From the NCBI GenBank assembly GCA_025938935.1, contig JAPCWB010000001.1, positions 1,736,001 through 1,800,000 of the forward strand: DNA of 64,000 nucleotides, written 5' to 3'. This DNA is from Novosphingobium sp. MW5. Lineage in GTDB: Bacteria > Pseudomonadota > Alphaproteobacteria > Sphingomonadales > Sphingomonadaceae. Made by a program: the position numbers and the translations under genes. Positions 17,901 through 28,076 of this stretch are shown piece by piece (within the stretch, counting starts at the first letter, position 1; every line of letters begins with the position of its first letter). Under the pieces are notes generated by a model, which was not told the origin of the DNA, did no database searches, and saw only the letters and a list, made by a program, of their open reading frames with translations.

Positions 17901-18027
17901 GAAGCGATCCTTTTGCGTGGACGAACCGTGCGAAAGTTATGCCCGAACGAAGCGGGCCGCTCCAGCAATGAGTCAGGCCGTGCCACCCGCACGACCAACC
18001 GTGCGGGTGAAACGTCGGTTAACAGCT

Positions 18028-18381
18028 TTAACGGCAGCGCGAATTGCTGCGTTCGATCTCGCGGCCGAGAAGGGCGCCCGCGGCAGCGCCGATGATCGTG
18101 CCGGTAGCGCGGTCACCGCGCGTGTCGATCGCACGGCCCACCAAGGCACCCCCAGCGGCACCGATCAGCAGGCCGGTGGTGCCGTTGCTGCGCTTGCAGT
18201 AATAGCGGCCATCGCGGCCCTGCCAGTAACGCACGCCATTGTCAGTCTGGCGATAGGCGATGTTGCCGTTTTTGGCGCGATAGCCATTGGCCGGGGCCCA
18301 CGACGGCGGAGCGGCATAGGCGGTGGCAACGGGCAGCGCCATCGTGGCGAGGCCGGCGGCGATCAGTGTCTTGCGCATCAT
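18028..18381 (-). CDS. glycine-zipper 2TM domain protein (copy B)
   Basis: 117 residues from the first of two adjacent ATGs, with AGGAG upstream. It has a signal peptide (MMRKTLIAAGLATMALPVATAYA), then GVRYWQGRDGRYYCKRSNGTTG and a glycine zipper (GLLIGAAGGALVGRAID, GTIIGAAAGALLGREIE) ending NSRCR. Layout and key residues match the neighbouring copy, so the two arose by duplication. The leader peptides differ. Envelope location inferred. Confidence 0.85.
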   Translation of the reverse strand: MMRKTLIAAGLATMALPVATAYAAPPSWAPANGYRAKNGNIAYRQTDNGVRYWQGRDGRYYCKRSNGTTGLLIGAAGGALVGRAIDTRGDRATGTIIGAAAGALLGREIERSNSRCR

Positions 18382-18482
18382 GAGTGCAGTCTCCTTTTGC
18401 GTGTCTAAACGTGTGGGGACACAAAAGGGTTCCGCGGCTGAACGCCGGATTGCCGCAGCGTTGGACTGCCCGGAAGGCACGA

Positions 18483-19742
18483 TCAGCCGAGCGCGGCCTG
18501 CTTTTCCTCTGCCAGCCGGTCTAGTTCGGCGCGGCTCATTTTCTGCGCAGCAGTCTTGAGCTGGCCGCAGGCGGCATCGATGTCACGCCCGCGCGGGGTG
18601 CGCACCGGGGCGCTGATCCCCGCCTCGAACACGATCTCGCTGAAGCGGCGGATCCTCTCCGGCGTGGAGCATTCGTAAATCGCGCCGGGCCAGGGGTTGA
18701 AGGGGATCAGGTTGACCTTGGCGGGCAGCTTGTACTGCTTGATCAGCCGCACCAGCTCGCGCGCGTCTGCGTCGCTGTCGTTCTTGTCCTTCAGCATCAC
18801 GTATTCAAAGGTGATGCGCCGTGCGTTGGAAGCACCCGGATAGTCGGCGCAGGCCTGAAGCAGTTCTTCAAGCCCGTACTTGCGGTTGATCGGCACGATC
18901 TCGTCGCGAACGTCCTTGCTCACCGCGTGGAGAGATACCGCAAGATTGACGCCGATTTCCTCGCCCGCGCGCGCCATCATCGGCACCACGCCCGATGTAG
19001 AAAGCGTAATCCGCCGCTTCGAAAGGGCGAGTCCATCGCCGTCCATGACGATCTTCAACGCATCGCGGACATGGTCGAAATTGTAGAGCGGCTCGCCCAT
19101 GCCCATCATCACGATATTGGTGAGCAGGCGCCCGTCGGGGGAATAGCCGCCGCCATCCTCGTCCTCGACATCGTCGAGACCCGCCATGGTGCCGCCGCCA
19201 CGCGGCCATTCGCCCAGTTCGTCACGCGCCAGCATGACCTGGCCCACGATCTCGCCCGGGGTCAGGTTGCGCACGAGCCGCATGGTGCCCGTGTGGCAAA
19301 AGCGGCAGTTGAGCGTGCAGCCCACTTGGCTGGAAACGCAGAGCGTGCCGCGGTCCGCGTCCGGGATGAAGACCATCTCGAATTCGTGATTGTCGGCGGT
19401 GCGGAGCAGCCACTTGCGGGTGCCGTCGCTGGAATGCTGGGCCAGCACGACGTCGGGACGGCCGATGACGAACCGTTCGGCAAGCCACGGCCGCATGGTC
19501 TTGGCGATGTCGGTCATCGCTTCGAAATCGGTGACGCCGCGATGGTAGAGCCAGTGGAACACCTGCTTCGCGCGCAGCTTGGCGGCCTTGGCATCGAGGC
19601 CCGCCGCTTCGAACAGCGCGGCGATCGCCTTCTTGGGCAGGCCGATCAGGTCAACGCGGCCATCCTCGCGCGGGGTCACCTCGCGCGGGGTGGGGACGGG
19701 ATCGATCATTCCCGGAATCGGCATCAGTGCTGTGTCGGCCAT
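18483..19742 (-). CDS. rlmN: 23S rRNA/tRNA adenine C2-methyltransferase RlmN
   Basis: Radical-SAM enzyme that methylates C2 of A2503 in 23S rRNA and A37 in some tRNAs. About 419 residues. The iron-sulphur motif CTLNCRFC has Cys142, Cys146 and Cys149; upstream is the RlmN/Cfr region [18 protein letters not shown], then [21 protein letters not shown] and [11 protein letters not shown] late Cys in the C-terminal part ([11 protein letters not shown]) is the methyl-carrying catalytic residue. The ATG at 19742 is chosen; one four codons earlier is also possible. Confidence 0.96.
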   Translation of the reverse strand: MADTALMPIPGMIDPVPTPREVTPREDGRVDLIGLPKKAIAALFEAAGLDAKAAKLRAKQVFHWLYHRGVTDFEAMTDIAKTMRPWLAERFVIGRPDVVLAQHSSDGTRKWLLRTADNHEFEMVFIPDADRGTLCVSSQVGCTLNCRFCHTGTMRLVRNLTPGEIVGQVMLARDELGEWPRGGGTMAGLDDVEDEDGGGYSPDGRLLTNIVMMGMGEPLYNFDHVRDALKIVMDGDGLALSKRRITLSTSGVVPMMARAGEEIGVNLAVSLHAVSKDVRDEIVPINRKYGLEELLQACADYPGASNARRITFEYVMLKDKNDSDADARELVRLIKQYKLPAKVNLIPFNPWPGAIYECSTPERIRRFSEIVFEAGISAPVRTPRGRDIDAACGQLKTAAQKMSRAELDRLAEEKQAALG

Positions 19743-19782
19743 GGCCGCGCACATAGGGATTGTGCGCCGGTTTGGCTAGCGG

Positions 19783-20273
19783 TCAGCGAATCCCGGCGCA
19801 GCCGATCTGGGCGGCATCCATCGCGGTAGCCGCACCGGCAAGGTCATATACATTGGCAAAATTGCGGCCCGAGGCATCGCGCGCGCTGACCGTCATCGAT
19901 CCGGCATTGCGCATCGCGGCGGCAATAGCCGCGTCCATCCGCTTGTCCGCCGCCCAGGCATCGCCGCCCCCGGCGCTCAGTTCGAAGCGCTGACCGCTGA
20001 CGGTGAGGATGACGCGACTTCCAGGGCAAGGTTGCGCGAAAGGCGGAAATGCACCTGTCCGCGCTCATTGCGGCGGGGCCAGGTGCCGATCGCGGCATAG
20101 GGCTGGAAATCGCGCTGGAGGCGGCTCGGCTCGGCCATGGCGATAGCGTAACAGCGCGGCACGGCGGGATCGCGGAAGGCGGCCCACTTGCCGAACACGC
20201 CAAGGCTGTCCCGCGCATGAGCGGGCATCGCGCAAAGCAGGGCAATCAGCAGCAAGGGAAGGCGGCGCGACAT
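19783..20273 (-). pseudogene. secreted IalB-like protein gene, broken by a one-base deletion
   Basis: The gene starts at 20273 with a signal peptide (MSRRLPLLLIALLCAMPAHA) and continues SLGVFGKWAAFRDPAVPRCYAIA, which resembles IalB-type secreted proteins. After HFRLSRNLA the frame is lost at the GGG of 20024-20026. If one C is restored on the minus strand (CCCTGG to CCCCTGG), the frame goes on as PGSRVILTVSGQRFELSAGG and ends at TGA 19783-19785, giving about 163 residues. Codon use stays normal on both sides. The indel is at a CCWGG motif like those in the dcw genes, so a sequencing error is likely. Confidence 0.7.
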
Positions 20274-20280
20274 CACGGGT

Positions 20281-20460
20281 TCAATCGCTCTCGCGCTTGT
20301 GTCCGTCAAGTTCGCGTGCGGCGCGGTCCTGCTCGGCGCGGTCTTTCTGCTTCTGCGCCTTGGTGCGTCCGCTGAGCGCGCGGTTCTGCGCGGCGGTCGC
20401 GGCATCCTCGGAGCGCTTGCGGGCCTTGCGGGCCATGCGCAGGTTGACGATCTCCGCCAT
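20281..20460 (-). CDS. DUF4169 family small protein
   Basis: 59 residues, MAEIVNLRMARKARKR..., very basic and helical; this is the full DUF4169 pattern found across alphaproteobacteria. Its ATG (20460) shares a base with the greB stop (TAATG), so it is co-translated with greB. It ends 7 nt before the next gene starts. Function unknown; the charge suggests nucleic-acid or ribosome contact, which is a guess. Confidence 0.85.
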   Translation of the reverse strand: MAEIVNLRMARKARKRSEDAATAAQNRALSGRTKAQKQKDRAEQDRAARELDGHKRESD

Positions 20461-20948
20461 TAGCGCGGCTCGGGATAGGAAATGGCCATGACTTCCCATT
20501 CCTTCTCGCCGCCGGGCAGGCGGACCTTGCGCAGATCACCCACGGCGGCGCCGCGCAGCGCGCGGGCGAGGGGCGCGGACCAGCCGATCAGGCCCTTGGA
20601 GGCGTCCTGCTCGTCATCGCCGACCAGCGTGAGCGTGCGGTGTTCGTCATCCTCGTCGGCGATGGTAACCGTCGCGCCGAACCATGCGCGGCTGCGGTCG
20701 GTCTGCGCGGAGGGATCGATCACCCGGCACAGCTTCATGCGCTTGGCGAGGAAGGCCAGTTCGCGGTCGATCTCGCGCATGCGCTTGCGGCCATAGAGGT
20801 AATCGCCGTTCTCGCTGCGGTCGCCGTTGCCGGCCGCCCAGGAGACGATCTCGACGATGGCGGGTCGCTCGGTGCCGAGCAGGTGGTCATAACGCGCCCG
20901 CAGTGCGGCCATGCCGGCTGGCGTGATCGGCGGCGCCTTGGGATCCAC
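20460..20948 (-). CDS. greB: transcription elongation factor GreB
   Basis: Rescues backtracked RNA polymerase by stimulating transcript cleavage. 162 residues from a GTG at 20948, two bases after the argC stop. The N-terminal coiled coil has WAAGNGDRSENGDYLYGRKRMREIDREL with the acidic tip seen in Gre factors, and the C-terminal FKBP-like domain ends GEKEWEVMAISYPEP. The length equals the E. coli protein. A longer frame upstream overlaps argC and lacks family similarity, so it was dropped. Confidence 0.9.
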   Translation of the reverse strand: MDPKAPPITPAGMAALRARYDHLLGTERPAIVEIVSWAAGNGDRSENGDYLYGRKRMREIDRELAFLAKRMKLCRVIDPSAQTDRSRAWFGATVTIADEDDEHRTLTLVGDDEQDASKGLIGWSAPLARALRGAAVGDLRKVRLPGGEKEWEVMAISYPEPR

Positions 20949-20950
20949 GC

Positions 20951-21874
20951 TCAGAGCGAGAGGCCCGCGGTTTCGGGCAGGCCGGCCATCAGGTTGAGGT
21001 TCTGCACGGCGGCCCCACTCGCGCCCTTGCCGAGGTTGTCGAGCACGGCAACGAGGCGCGCCTGCCGACCATCCTTCGCGCCGAAGACATAGAGGTCGAG
21101 CCGGTCCGAAGGCTTGGCCGAGCGGCGCAGCAGCACTTCGTCGGGCGTGTCTTCGTGGAGCGTGACGACCTCGCTGTCCTGGTAGAACAGTTGCAGGCAC
21201 TGGCGCAGCCCGTCGACTGGCGCAGCGCGCTCCATCATCGACAAGTGCAGCGGCACTTCCACCACCATGCCGCGGTGCGCGGGGATGACGGCGGGGGCGA
21301 AGACAGGCTCGTGGCCGAGCCCGGCGTAACGCTGCATTTCGGGCACGTGCTTGTGGCCGAGGCCAAGGCCGTAGTCGCGATAAGCGATGTCGGTATCGTC
21401 TTCGAACCGGGCGATCAGCGCCTTGCCGCCACCCGAATAGCCCGAGACGGCATGGCAGACATAGGGCCAGTCAGCAGGCAGCAGGCCATTGCGGATCAGT
21501 GGGGCGAGCAGGCCGATAAAACCGGTGGGATAGCACCCCGGATTGCTGACCCGCGCGGCGCCCGCAATCTTTTCGCGCCCGGTGATCTCGGGGAAACCAT
21601 AGGTCCAGCCATCGGCCACGCGGTGCGCGGAACTGGCATCGACGATGCGCACCTTGCTTCCTTCGGCAAGCGTCACCGCTTCCTTGGCGGCATCGTCAGG
21701 CAGGCAGAGCACGGCGAAATCGGCGGCGTGGTAGGCGTCGCGGCGCGCTCCGGCGCTCTTGCGCTGTACATCGTCGAGCACGATGAGCTCAAACTCGCTG
21801 CGCGGTTCCAGCCGCTCGAGGATTTCGAGGCCGGTGGTTCCTGCTGCGCCGTCGATGAAGACCTTTGCCGTCAT
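20951..21874 (-). CDS. argC: N-acetyl-gamma-glutamyl-phosphate reductase
   Basis: Third step of arginine synthesis: NADPH reduction of acetylglutamyl phosphate. At 307 residues it is the short form (type 2). The cofactor loop FIDGAAGTTGLEI is at residues 6-18 and the catalytic Cys is in SNPGCYPTGF; HKHVPEM and PAVIPAHRGM follow. The start ATG overlaps the preceding stop by 4 nt (ATGA), and greB follows after 2 nt, so it is part of one operon with the SH3 protein, greB and DUF4169. Confidence 0.96.
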   Translation of the reverse strand: MTAKVFIDGAAGTTGLEILERLEPRSEFELIVLDDVQRKSAGARRDAYHAADFAVLCLPDDAAKEAVTLAEGSKVRIVDASSAHRVADGWTYGFPEITGREKIAGAARVSNPGCYPTGFIGLLAPLIRNGLLPADWPYVCHAVSGYSGGGKALIARFEDDTDIAYRDYGLGLGHKHVPEMQRYAGLGHEPVFAPAVIPAHRGMVVEVPLHLSMMERAAPVDGLRQCLQLFYQDSEVVTLHEDTPDEVLLRRSAKPSDRLDLYVFGAKDGRQARLVAVLDNLGKGASGAAVQNLNLMAGLPETAGLSL

Positions 21875-22227
21875 GGCGCGGGCTGGAGCTGGTCGAGCGT
21901 CACATAGCCGACCGGGCCGTTCTCATCCCCCGCCTGTCCCCAGGCCTTGCCGCCGGCCACATCAAGCACATCGAAAGGCGATCCGGCTTCCAGCGCGGCC
22001 AGAACTTCGGCATCGACGCGCGGCGAGGAGAGCAGTTGCGCGCCGCCGCTGACGATCACGTGCGGCGCAGGGACGGCGTAATGCGGCACGAAATAGCGGC
22101 CCGCGAGGCGGATGTGCGCGAGATCCCCGCGCACAGGCGTGTGCGCCGGATCGGCGATCTTCATCGGCCCCGTCATCGTGAAGCTGCGGCCGTCGAGACC
22201 GTTTCCAAGGCTGGCTTTATCGCTCAA
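21871..22227 (-). CDS. SH3-domain protein, resembling the N-terminal part of an NlpC/P60 peptidase
   Basis: 118 residues without a signal peptide. ADPAHTPVRGDLAHIRLAGR and FVPHYAVPAP resemble the start of sphingomonad NlpC/P60 (C40) peptidases, and VDAEVLAALEAGSPFDVLD to GPVGYVTLDQLQP is one bacterial SH3 unit. The catalytic Cys/His domain that would follow is missing; the gene stops inside the argC start codon (ATGA). It may be a wall-binding stub or adaptor. The family link is from memory and moderate. Confidence 0.65.
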   Translation of the reverse strand: MSDKASLGNGLDGRSFTMTGPMKIADPAHTPVRGDLAHIRLAGRYFVPHYAVPAPHVIVSGGAQLLSSPRVDAEVLAALEAGSPFDVLDVAGGKAWGQAGDENGPVGYVTLDQLQPAP

Positions 22228-22295
22228 TTGCCCACTCGTTCCCCGTTAGGATGCGCGCGCTTATACAATAGCGCCCTTTCAGGCAAGTTTATGCC

Positions 22296-23681
<1,386 letters not shown>

Positions 23682-23784
23682 CGAGCTAGGCAATAGCCCC
23701 AGTCAGGGCCTCAAAGCGAATGGTTTCGTGGGCGATTGTGGGTAATTATTCGGCTGGGACGCGAGTCGTAATAGGAGAGAGGAT

Positions 23785-24111
23785 ATGCAAACAAGCAGAT
23801 GGGTAGTTGGCTTTGCGGCGGCCATCGCGATCGGTTCGATCGCTCAGGCGCAGATTGCGCCGCGCACCGGGACCGAGGCACGTTTGGTTGCCGACCCGCA
23901 GATCGCTGCGCTGCGGACCGAAATTGCTTCGCTAAAGGCCGTCAATCAGAATCAGGAAGTGAAGTTACTTGAGCTGAATGGGAAAGTTGCGAACCTTCAA
24001 GCCCTGGTGACAACCAAAGCACCAATCGCCCATCGGCACAAAGTTGTAGGCGGCATGACAGACGTCGCATTTTGCGGTGCTCCGATGGGCGGTGCGATCG
24101 TACCTTGTTAG
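23785..24111 (+). CDS. small secreted coiled-coil protein, unknown function
   Basis: 108 residues with a signal peptide (MQTSRWVVGFAAAIAIGSIAQAQ), then a short coiled coil (IAALRTEIASLKAVNQNQEVKLLELNGKVANLQALV) and a tail with two cysteines (VAFCGAPMGGAIVPC). AGGAGAGAGGAT stands right before the ATG. The sample 23941-24000 has 25 G+C in 60, clearly lower than the neighbours, so it may be acquired. No family recognised. The following 200 nt hold nothing I can identify. Confidence 0.65.
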   Translation: MQTSRWVVGFAAAIAIGSIAQAQIAPRTGTEARLVADPQIAALRTEIASLKAVNQNQEVKLLELNGKVANLQALVTTKAPIAHRHKVVGGMTDVAFCGAPMGGAIVPC

Positions 24112-24313
24112 CCGAGACGGAGGCGGACTGGCGCTTGGCAGCTTGTTGCCTCTCAAATTGGTTGGGGGTGGGCTCTCCGCCGGTGGACGCGCATCAAGCA
24201 CGCTCGCCCCCATTCAACAGCGATTAGGCTGCTTCGCGACCAAGCTTCCGTATCCCTCCCACGAAAGGGGGAAAAGGGTGTCAAATGGAGACATCAGAGA
24301 CTATATCCGCCCC

Positions 24314-25138
24314 ATGACCCAATACCAGACCGTCGAATCCACCGATGTCCTCCTGCGCGATGGCACGATCAAGCTGCATGCCCCCGAGCATTTCGAGGGC
24401 ATGCGCAAGGCCGGACGCCTTGCCGCCGAAATCCTCGATGAAATGGCGGCATTCGTGCAGCCGGGCGTCACCACCGGACAGATCGACGATCTCGTTCGCA
24501 AGCTGACGCTCGATGGCGGCGCGGTGCCGGCGACGCTGGGCTATCGCGGTTACGCGCACTCGTGCTGCGTCTCGATCAACCACGTGGTCTGCCACGGCAT
24601 CCCCTCGGACAAGGTCCTGAAGGACGGTGACATCGTCAATGTCGACGTCACCCCGCTGCTCGACGGCTGGCACGGCGATTCAAGCCGCATGTACCTCGTC
24701 GGCGATGTGCCGCTGAAGGCGCGGCGGCTGGTCGATGTGACCTATGAATGCCTGATGATCGGCATCGAACAGGCCAAGCCCGGCGCACGGCTGGGCGATA
24801 TCGGCGCGGCCATTCAGAAGCACGCCGAGGCCAACCGCTATGGCGTGGTGCGCGAATTCTGCGGCCACGGCCTCGGCCGCCTGTTCCATGACGCGCCCGA
24901 GGTGGTCCACGCCGCGCACCGGGGCACCGGTCCAGTGCTCAAGCCGGGAATGTTCTTCACCATCGAACCGATGATCAACCTCGGCAAGCCGGGGGTGAAG
25001 CTGCTCGACGACGGCTGGACGGCGGTTACGCGCGACCGCTCGCTTTCGGCGCAGTTCGAGCATTCGATCGGGATTACCGAGACCGGCTGCGAGATATTTA
25101 CGGCAAGTCCGAAGGGGCTGGATAAGCCGCCTTATTGA
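24314..25138 (+). CDS. map: type I methionine aminopeptidase
   Basis: Removes the N-terminal Met from new proteins; cytoplasmic, two-metal enzyme. 274 residues. Metal ligands are in VDVTPLLDGWHGDSSRMY (two Asp), EFCGHGLGRLFH (His), FTIEPMI (Glu) and FEHSIGIT (Glu). The ATG at 24314 gives MTQYQTVESTDVLLRDG, a slightly long N-terminus; longer frames have no ribosome site. Convergent with a small gene 15 nt away. Confidence 0.95.
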   Translation: MTQYQTVESTDVLLRDGTIKLHAPEHFEGMRKAGRLAAEILDEMAAFVQPGVTTGQIDDLVRKLTLDGGAVPATLGYRGYAHSCCVSINHVVCHGIPSDKVLKDGDIVNVDVTPLLDGWHGDSSRMYLVGDVPLKARRLVDVTYECLMIGIEQAKPGARLGDIGAAIQKHAEANRYGVVREFCGHGLGRLFHDAPEVVHAAHRGTGPVLKPGMFFTIEPMINLGKPGVKLLDDGWTAVTRDRSLSAQFEHSIGITETGCEIFTASPKGLDKPPY

Positions 25139-25153
25139 GGGCGCTTGAAGTCC

Positions 25154-25360
25154 CTAGTCACGCAGATGGACGCTAATGCACGCTTCATAGTCGTCGGTCT
25201 CGCCTTTTGAGCGATACCAAACCTCCACGACATGGAAATATTTGAAGTAATCATCCCTCTGCCGCGAAATGTACTCGCCCGTTCGAGGGAGAAAATCGAA
25301 GTTGCCCACAAATTCAGGGTCACTGTCGTTGTCGCCGACATAAACATGCACCAACGGCAT
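25154..25360 (-). CDS. small hypothetical protein
   Basis: 68 residues from an ATG at 25360 with AGGAG 7 nt upstream. The sequence MPLVHVYVGDNDSDPEFVGN...HVVEVWYRSKGETDDYEACISVHLRD looks like a compact alpha/beta protein, acidic and soluble. G+C is lower than around it (32 in 60 at 25261-25320). No family recognised. A second open frame over the same bases was dropped because it has no ribosome site. Confidence 0.65.
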   Translation of the reverse strand: MPLVHVYVGDNDSDPEFVGNFDFLPRTGEYISRQRDDYFKYFHVVEVWYRSKGETDDYEACISVHLRD

Positions 25361-25383
25361 TGTTATCTCCTTCGAAGTCCCAT

Positions 25384-26043
25384 TTACCCCCGCCCGTTCC
25401 GCACCGCCGCCCCGGCAGCAAACGGCGCAATCGCCAGCAGCACCAGGCTCGCCGCGCCGCACAGCGCGAGTCCGCTTTCGCCGCCTACAGCAAGGCTCCC
25501 CGCGCCGAACACCAGGAGCGGCACGGCCAGCGGGATTACCAGCAGTCCGCCGAGCGCCGCGCCGCCGCGCAGGCCGGCGGTGAGCGCGGCGACCATGACG
25601 CCGAGCGCGGCGAGGCCGGGCGTTCCGGCCAAGAGGCCAATTTCGACGATCTGCAGCTTCTCGCCATCCAGCCCCAGCAGGGCGGCGGCGGGGAGGGCGG
25701 CGAGCATCAGCGGCGGGCCGAAGCTCAGCCAGTGGGCGACGATGCGGACGCCCATGACGGCCTCTTCAGAAATGCCGCGCAAGGCCCACTGGTCAAACAT
25801 GCCCTGTTCGAGGTCGGGCTCGACCAGCCGGTCAATCGGCAGAATCGCCGCGAGCAGCGCCGCCACCCAGATCACCCCGCCGCCGGTGCGCGCCAGCAGC
25901 GTCGGGTCCGGCCCCACGGCAAAGGGAAACAGCATGGCGACCGAGAGGAAGAACAGCAGCGGCAGCGTCGCCCCGCCGCGCCGTCCGCCGAGCAGCAGCA
26001 GCGCCAAGTCACGCCGCAGGATGGCAAGGAGGGCCCGGCTCAC
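25384..26043 (-). CDS. ccmB: heme exporter protein CcmB
   Basis: Membrane subunit of the CcmABC transporter needed for cytochrome c maturation. 219 residues with six hydrophobic segments; the start LLAILRRDLALLLLGGRRGGATLPLLFF and the motif LFPFAVGPDPTLLARTGGGVIWVAALLA are typical. GTG start at 26043 overlaps the ccmA stop by 4 nt (GTGA). ccmC and other ccm genes do not follow here. Confidence 0.93.
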   Translation of the reverse strand: MSRALLAILRRDLALLLLGGRRGGATLPLLFFLSVAMLFPFAVGPDPTLLARTGGGVIWVAALLAAILPIDRLVEPDLEQGMFDQWALRGISEEAVMGVRIVAHWLSFGPPLMLAALPAAALLGLDGEKLQIVEIGLLAGTPGLAALGVMVAALTAGLRGGAALGGLLVIPLAVPLLVFGAGSLAVGGESGLALCGAASLVLLAIAPFAAGAAVRNGRG

Positions 26044-26618
26044 GCGGCGAACTCCGCCAGATCGAGCACCCGCTCACCCGGTAAGGCCATCGGCTGGTGC
26101 GAGGCGACGAGGGCAATCCCGCCGCCGGCGCAATGCCCTGCCACCAGCGCCTCGACCATGGCAACGGCTGCCGTATCCAGTCCGTTGAGCGGCTCGTCGA
26201 GCAGCCAGATCGGCGCGTTCTGGCCGACAAGCCGCGCCAATGCCGCGCGCTTCTTCTGGCCGGTGGAGAGATAGCGCACGGGTACGTCGTCCAGGTGCTG
26301 CAGGCCCAGCCGGTCGAGCGGCAAGTCCGCCCAGCCGTCGATCCGCTGCCAGAAGCCCAGTGCCTTTCCGAGAGGCAGGTGAGGGTCAAGCGCAGGCCGT
26401 TCGTCGATCAGCGCCAAGGTGCCTTCAGCCTCGACCGAGCCGACCAGTGGGCGCAGCAGGCCAGCGATGATGCGAAGCAGGCTCGATTTGCCGGTGCCGT
26501 TGGCCCCAGCCACACGCATGGCCTCGCCAGAATTGAGAGAAAAGGATAGCCCGCGAAACAGCAGCCGCTCGCCGCGTTGGCAGGCGAGATCGGTCGCTTT
26601 CAGGCTGGCCCCTTGCAT
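26040..26618 (-). CDS. ccmA: heme exporter ATP-binding protein CcmA
   Basis: ATPase of the CcmAB complex, which releases holo-CcmE during cytochrome c maturation. 192 residues from the ATG at 26618 ([21 protein letters not shown]), close to the normal length. Walker A is GANGTGKSS, the signature [15 protein letters not shown] and Walker [13 protein letters not shown]. It is divergent from the pterin dehydratase gene, with 49 nt between the starts, and coupled to ccmB downstream. Confidence 0.93.
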   Translation of the reverse strand: MQGASLKATDLACQRGERLLFRGLSFSLNSGEAMRVAGANGTGKSSLLRIIAGLLRPLVGSVEAEGTLALIDERPALDPHLPLGKALGFWQRIDGWADLPLDRLGLQHLDDVPVRYLSTGQKKRAALARLVGQNAPIWLLDEPLNGLDTAAVAMVEALVAGHCAGGGIALVASHQPMALPGERVLDLAEFAA

Positions 26619-26667
26619 GAGGCAGCGCCTTAGGGGAAAGCTGGCCCACTGCCAAGGAGTGCGCCTG

Positions 26668-26958
26668 ATGACGATTGCCCGCCTTACCGACGCCCAGCGC
26701 GATGCCCTGCTGGCTGAGTACCCCGGCTGGCATCTCCGCGCCGATGGCAAGGCTATCGAGCGCGAGTTCCGCTTTGGCGATTTCAACGCGGCCTTCGGCT
26801 TCATGACCCGTGTCGCGCTTTATGCCGACAAGGCCGACCACCACCCCGAATGGTCAAACGTCTACAACCGGGTCAACATCACGCTGACCACGCATGACGC
26901 GGACGGGCTTTCCCAGCGCGATGCCGATATGGCGCGCGCGATCGAGACCATGCTGTGA
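26668..26958 (+). CDS. phhB: 4a-hydroxytetrahydrobiopterin dehydratase (PCD/DCoH family)
   Basis: Recycles the pterin cofactor after aromatic hydroxylation. 96 residues, normal size. The active-site region [25 protein letters not shown] carries the paired His and the PEW motif. AAGGAG lies 8 nt before the ATG at 26668. The stop overlaps the GTG of the next gene (GTGA), so the two are co-translated. No phenylalanine hydroxylase is in the window, so the physiological partner is open. Confidence 0.92.
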   Translation: MTIARLTDAQRDALLAEYPGWHLRADGKAIEREFRFGDFNAAFGFMTRVALYADKADHHPEWSNVYNRVNITLTTHDADGLSQRDADMARAIETML

Positions 26959-28073
26959 GACGCTTCGCCGCGCTGCTGGCGGTCCTTGCGCTGGCCCCGG
27001 CGGCCATGGCTGATGAAGCGCCGCCGCCCCAGTGGCAGGGCACCTGGCGCGGCACCATCGGGGCGATCCCGGTGCACGCCTGCTTCTCCTCGATGGGAGA
27101 TAACTACCGCAAGGGCGCCTATTTCTATCTCTCGTCCAAACGCCTGATCGGTCTCGACAGCGACGAGCACGACGGCTGGATCGAGCGCGCGGGCAAGGGC
27201 GGGGCGGAAAGCGGGCGCTGGGCCCTGTCGGTATCGCCCGATGGCAAGCTGCGCGGCGAATGGCGCGGTGGCGGCAAGGTGCTGCCCGTCACCTTGACCC
27301 GCTCCGGCAGCGCGGGCGAGCAGGAGGAAGGCTGCACCAGCCGCGCCTTTATCGCGCCGCGGCTGCAACCGGCCAAGGTCACGTTGAAGCAGGCGAAAGT
27401 TCCGGGCCTGGCCTACAGCCTGCGCACCTATGACGTTGGGCCGCTTTTTCCCGAAGTGTCATTGCAGGACTTCACCTTTGTCCCGGTCCAGAAGGGCGAT
27501 CTGGCAATCCTTTCGGCGATCCGGCTCCAGCCTGACAAGCCCGGCGGCAGGGGCGACTATGCTTCCTGCATGCAGGGGGCGATCGGCCTCACCGGATCGG
27601 ACGGCGAGTACGGCATCGATGTCAATCCCGAATGGGCGACGCCGGCCTTTCTTGCGGTTCACGAAAGCACCGGCGGCTTCTGCGGCGGCGCGCATCCCAG
27701 CTTCGACTATGAACGCCAGCTTTGGGACCGCCAGAGCGGCCAGCGGGTGGACATGGCGCGCTGGTTCCTTTCATCTGCCGTGACGCCCAGCAGCGATGGC
27801 CGTGCGGTTTCGGTGCACGAAATCTCGGAAGACCTGAGAACCGCTGTTCTGCCCTATTTCAAGGCTGATGATGCCGAGTGCAAGGACGCCGCGGCCAGCC
27901 AGGAATGGTGGAATATCGGGGCCAATTCAAAAGGCTTTGTCTTCACCCCTTCAATGCCGCACGTGATCGCCGCCTGTGTGGACGATGCCTTTGTCCCCTA
28001 CGCAGCGGTCAGCCGCTTCCTCTCGATCTTGGGCAGGAAGCAGGTCGCGCGGCTGCGCGACGGCGGCTGGTAA
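26955..28073 (+). CDS. secreted protein with a DUF3298/RsiV-like C-terminal part
   Basis: 372 residues from a GTG that overlaps the previous stop. A signal peptide ([19 protein letters not shown]) leads into a domain with [18 protein letters not shown] and, later, [34 protein letters not shown]. The GGAHP-x-Y-x(4)-D-x(3)-G pattern resembles the C-terminal domain of RsiV and DUF3298 proteins. Several cysteines suggest disulphides in the periplasm. Specific role unknown. It is convergent with the next gene, 3 nt apart. Confidence 0.7.
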   Translation: MRRFAALLAVLALAPAAMADEAPPPQWQGTWRGTIGAIPVHACFSSMGDNYRKGAYFYLSSKRLIGLDSDEHDGWIERAGKGGAESGRWALSVSPDGKLRGEWRGGGKVLPVTLTRSGSAGEQEEGCTSRAFIAPRLQPAKVTLKQAKVPGLAYSLRTYDVGPLFPEVSLQDFTFVPVQKGDLAILSAIRLQPDKPGGRGDYASCMQGAIGLTGSDGEYGIDVNPEWATPAFLAVHESTGGFCGGAHPSFDYERQLWDRQSGQRVDMARWFLSSAVTPSSDGRAVSVHEISEDLRTAVLPYFKADDAECKDAAASQEWWNIGANSKGFVFTPSMPHVIAACVDDAFVPYAAVSRFLSILGRKQVARLRDGGW

Positions 28074-28076
28074 GCC

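Noticed and set aside
20949-21200. N-terminal extension of GreB to about 246 residues
   Set aside because: The added part overlaps argC, is Arg-rich and not like GreB; the GTG at 20948 gives the right length.
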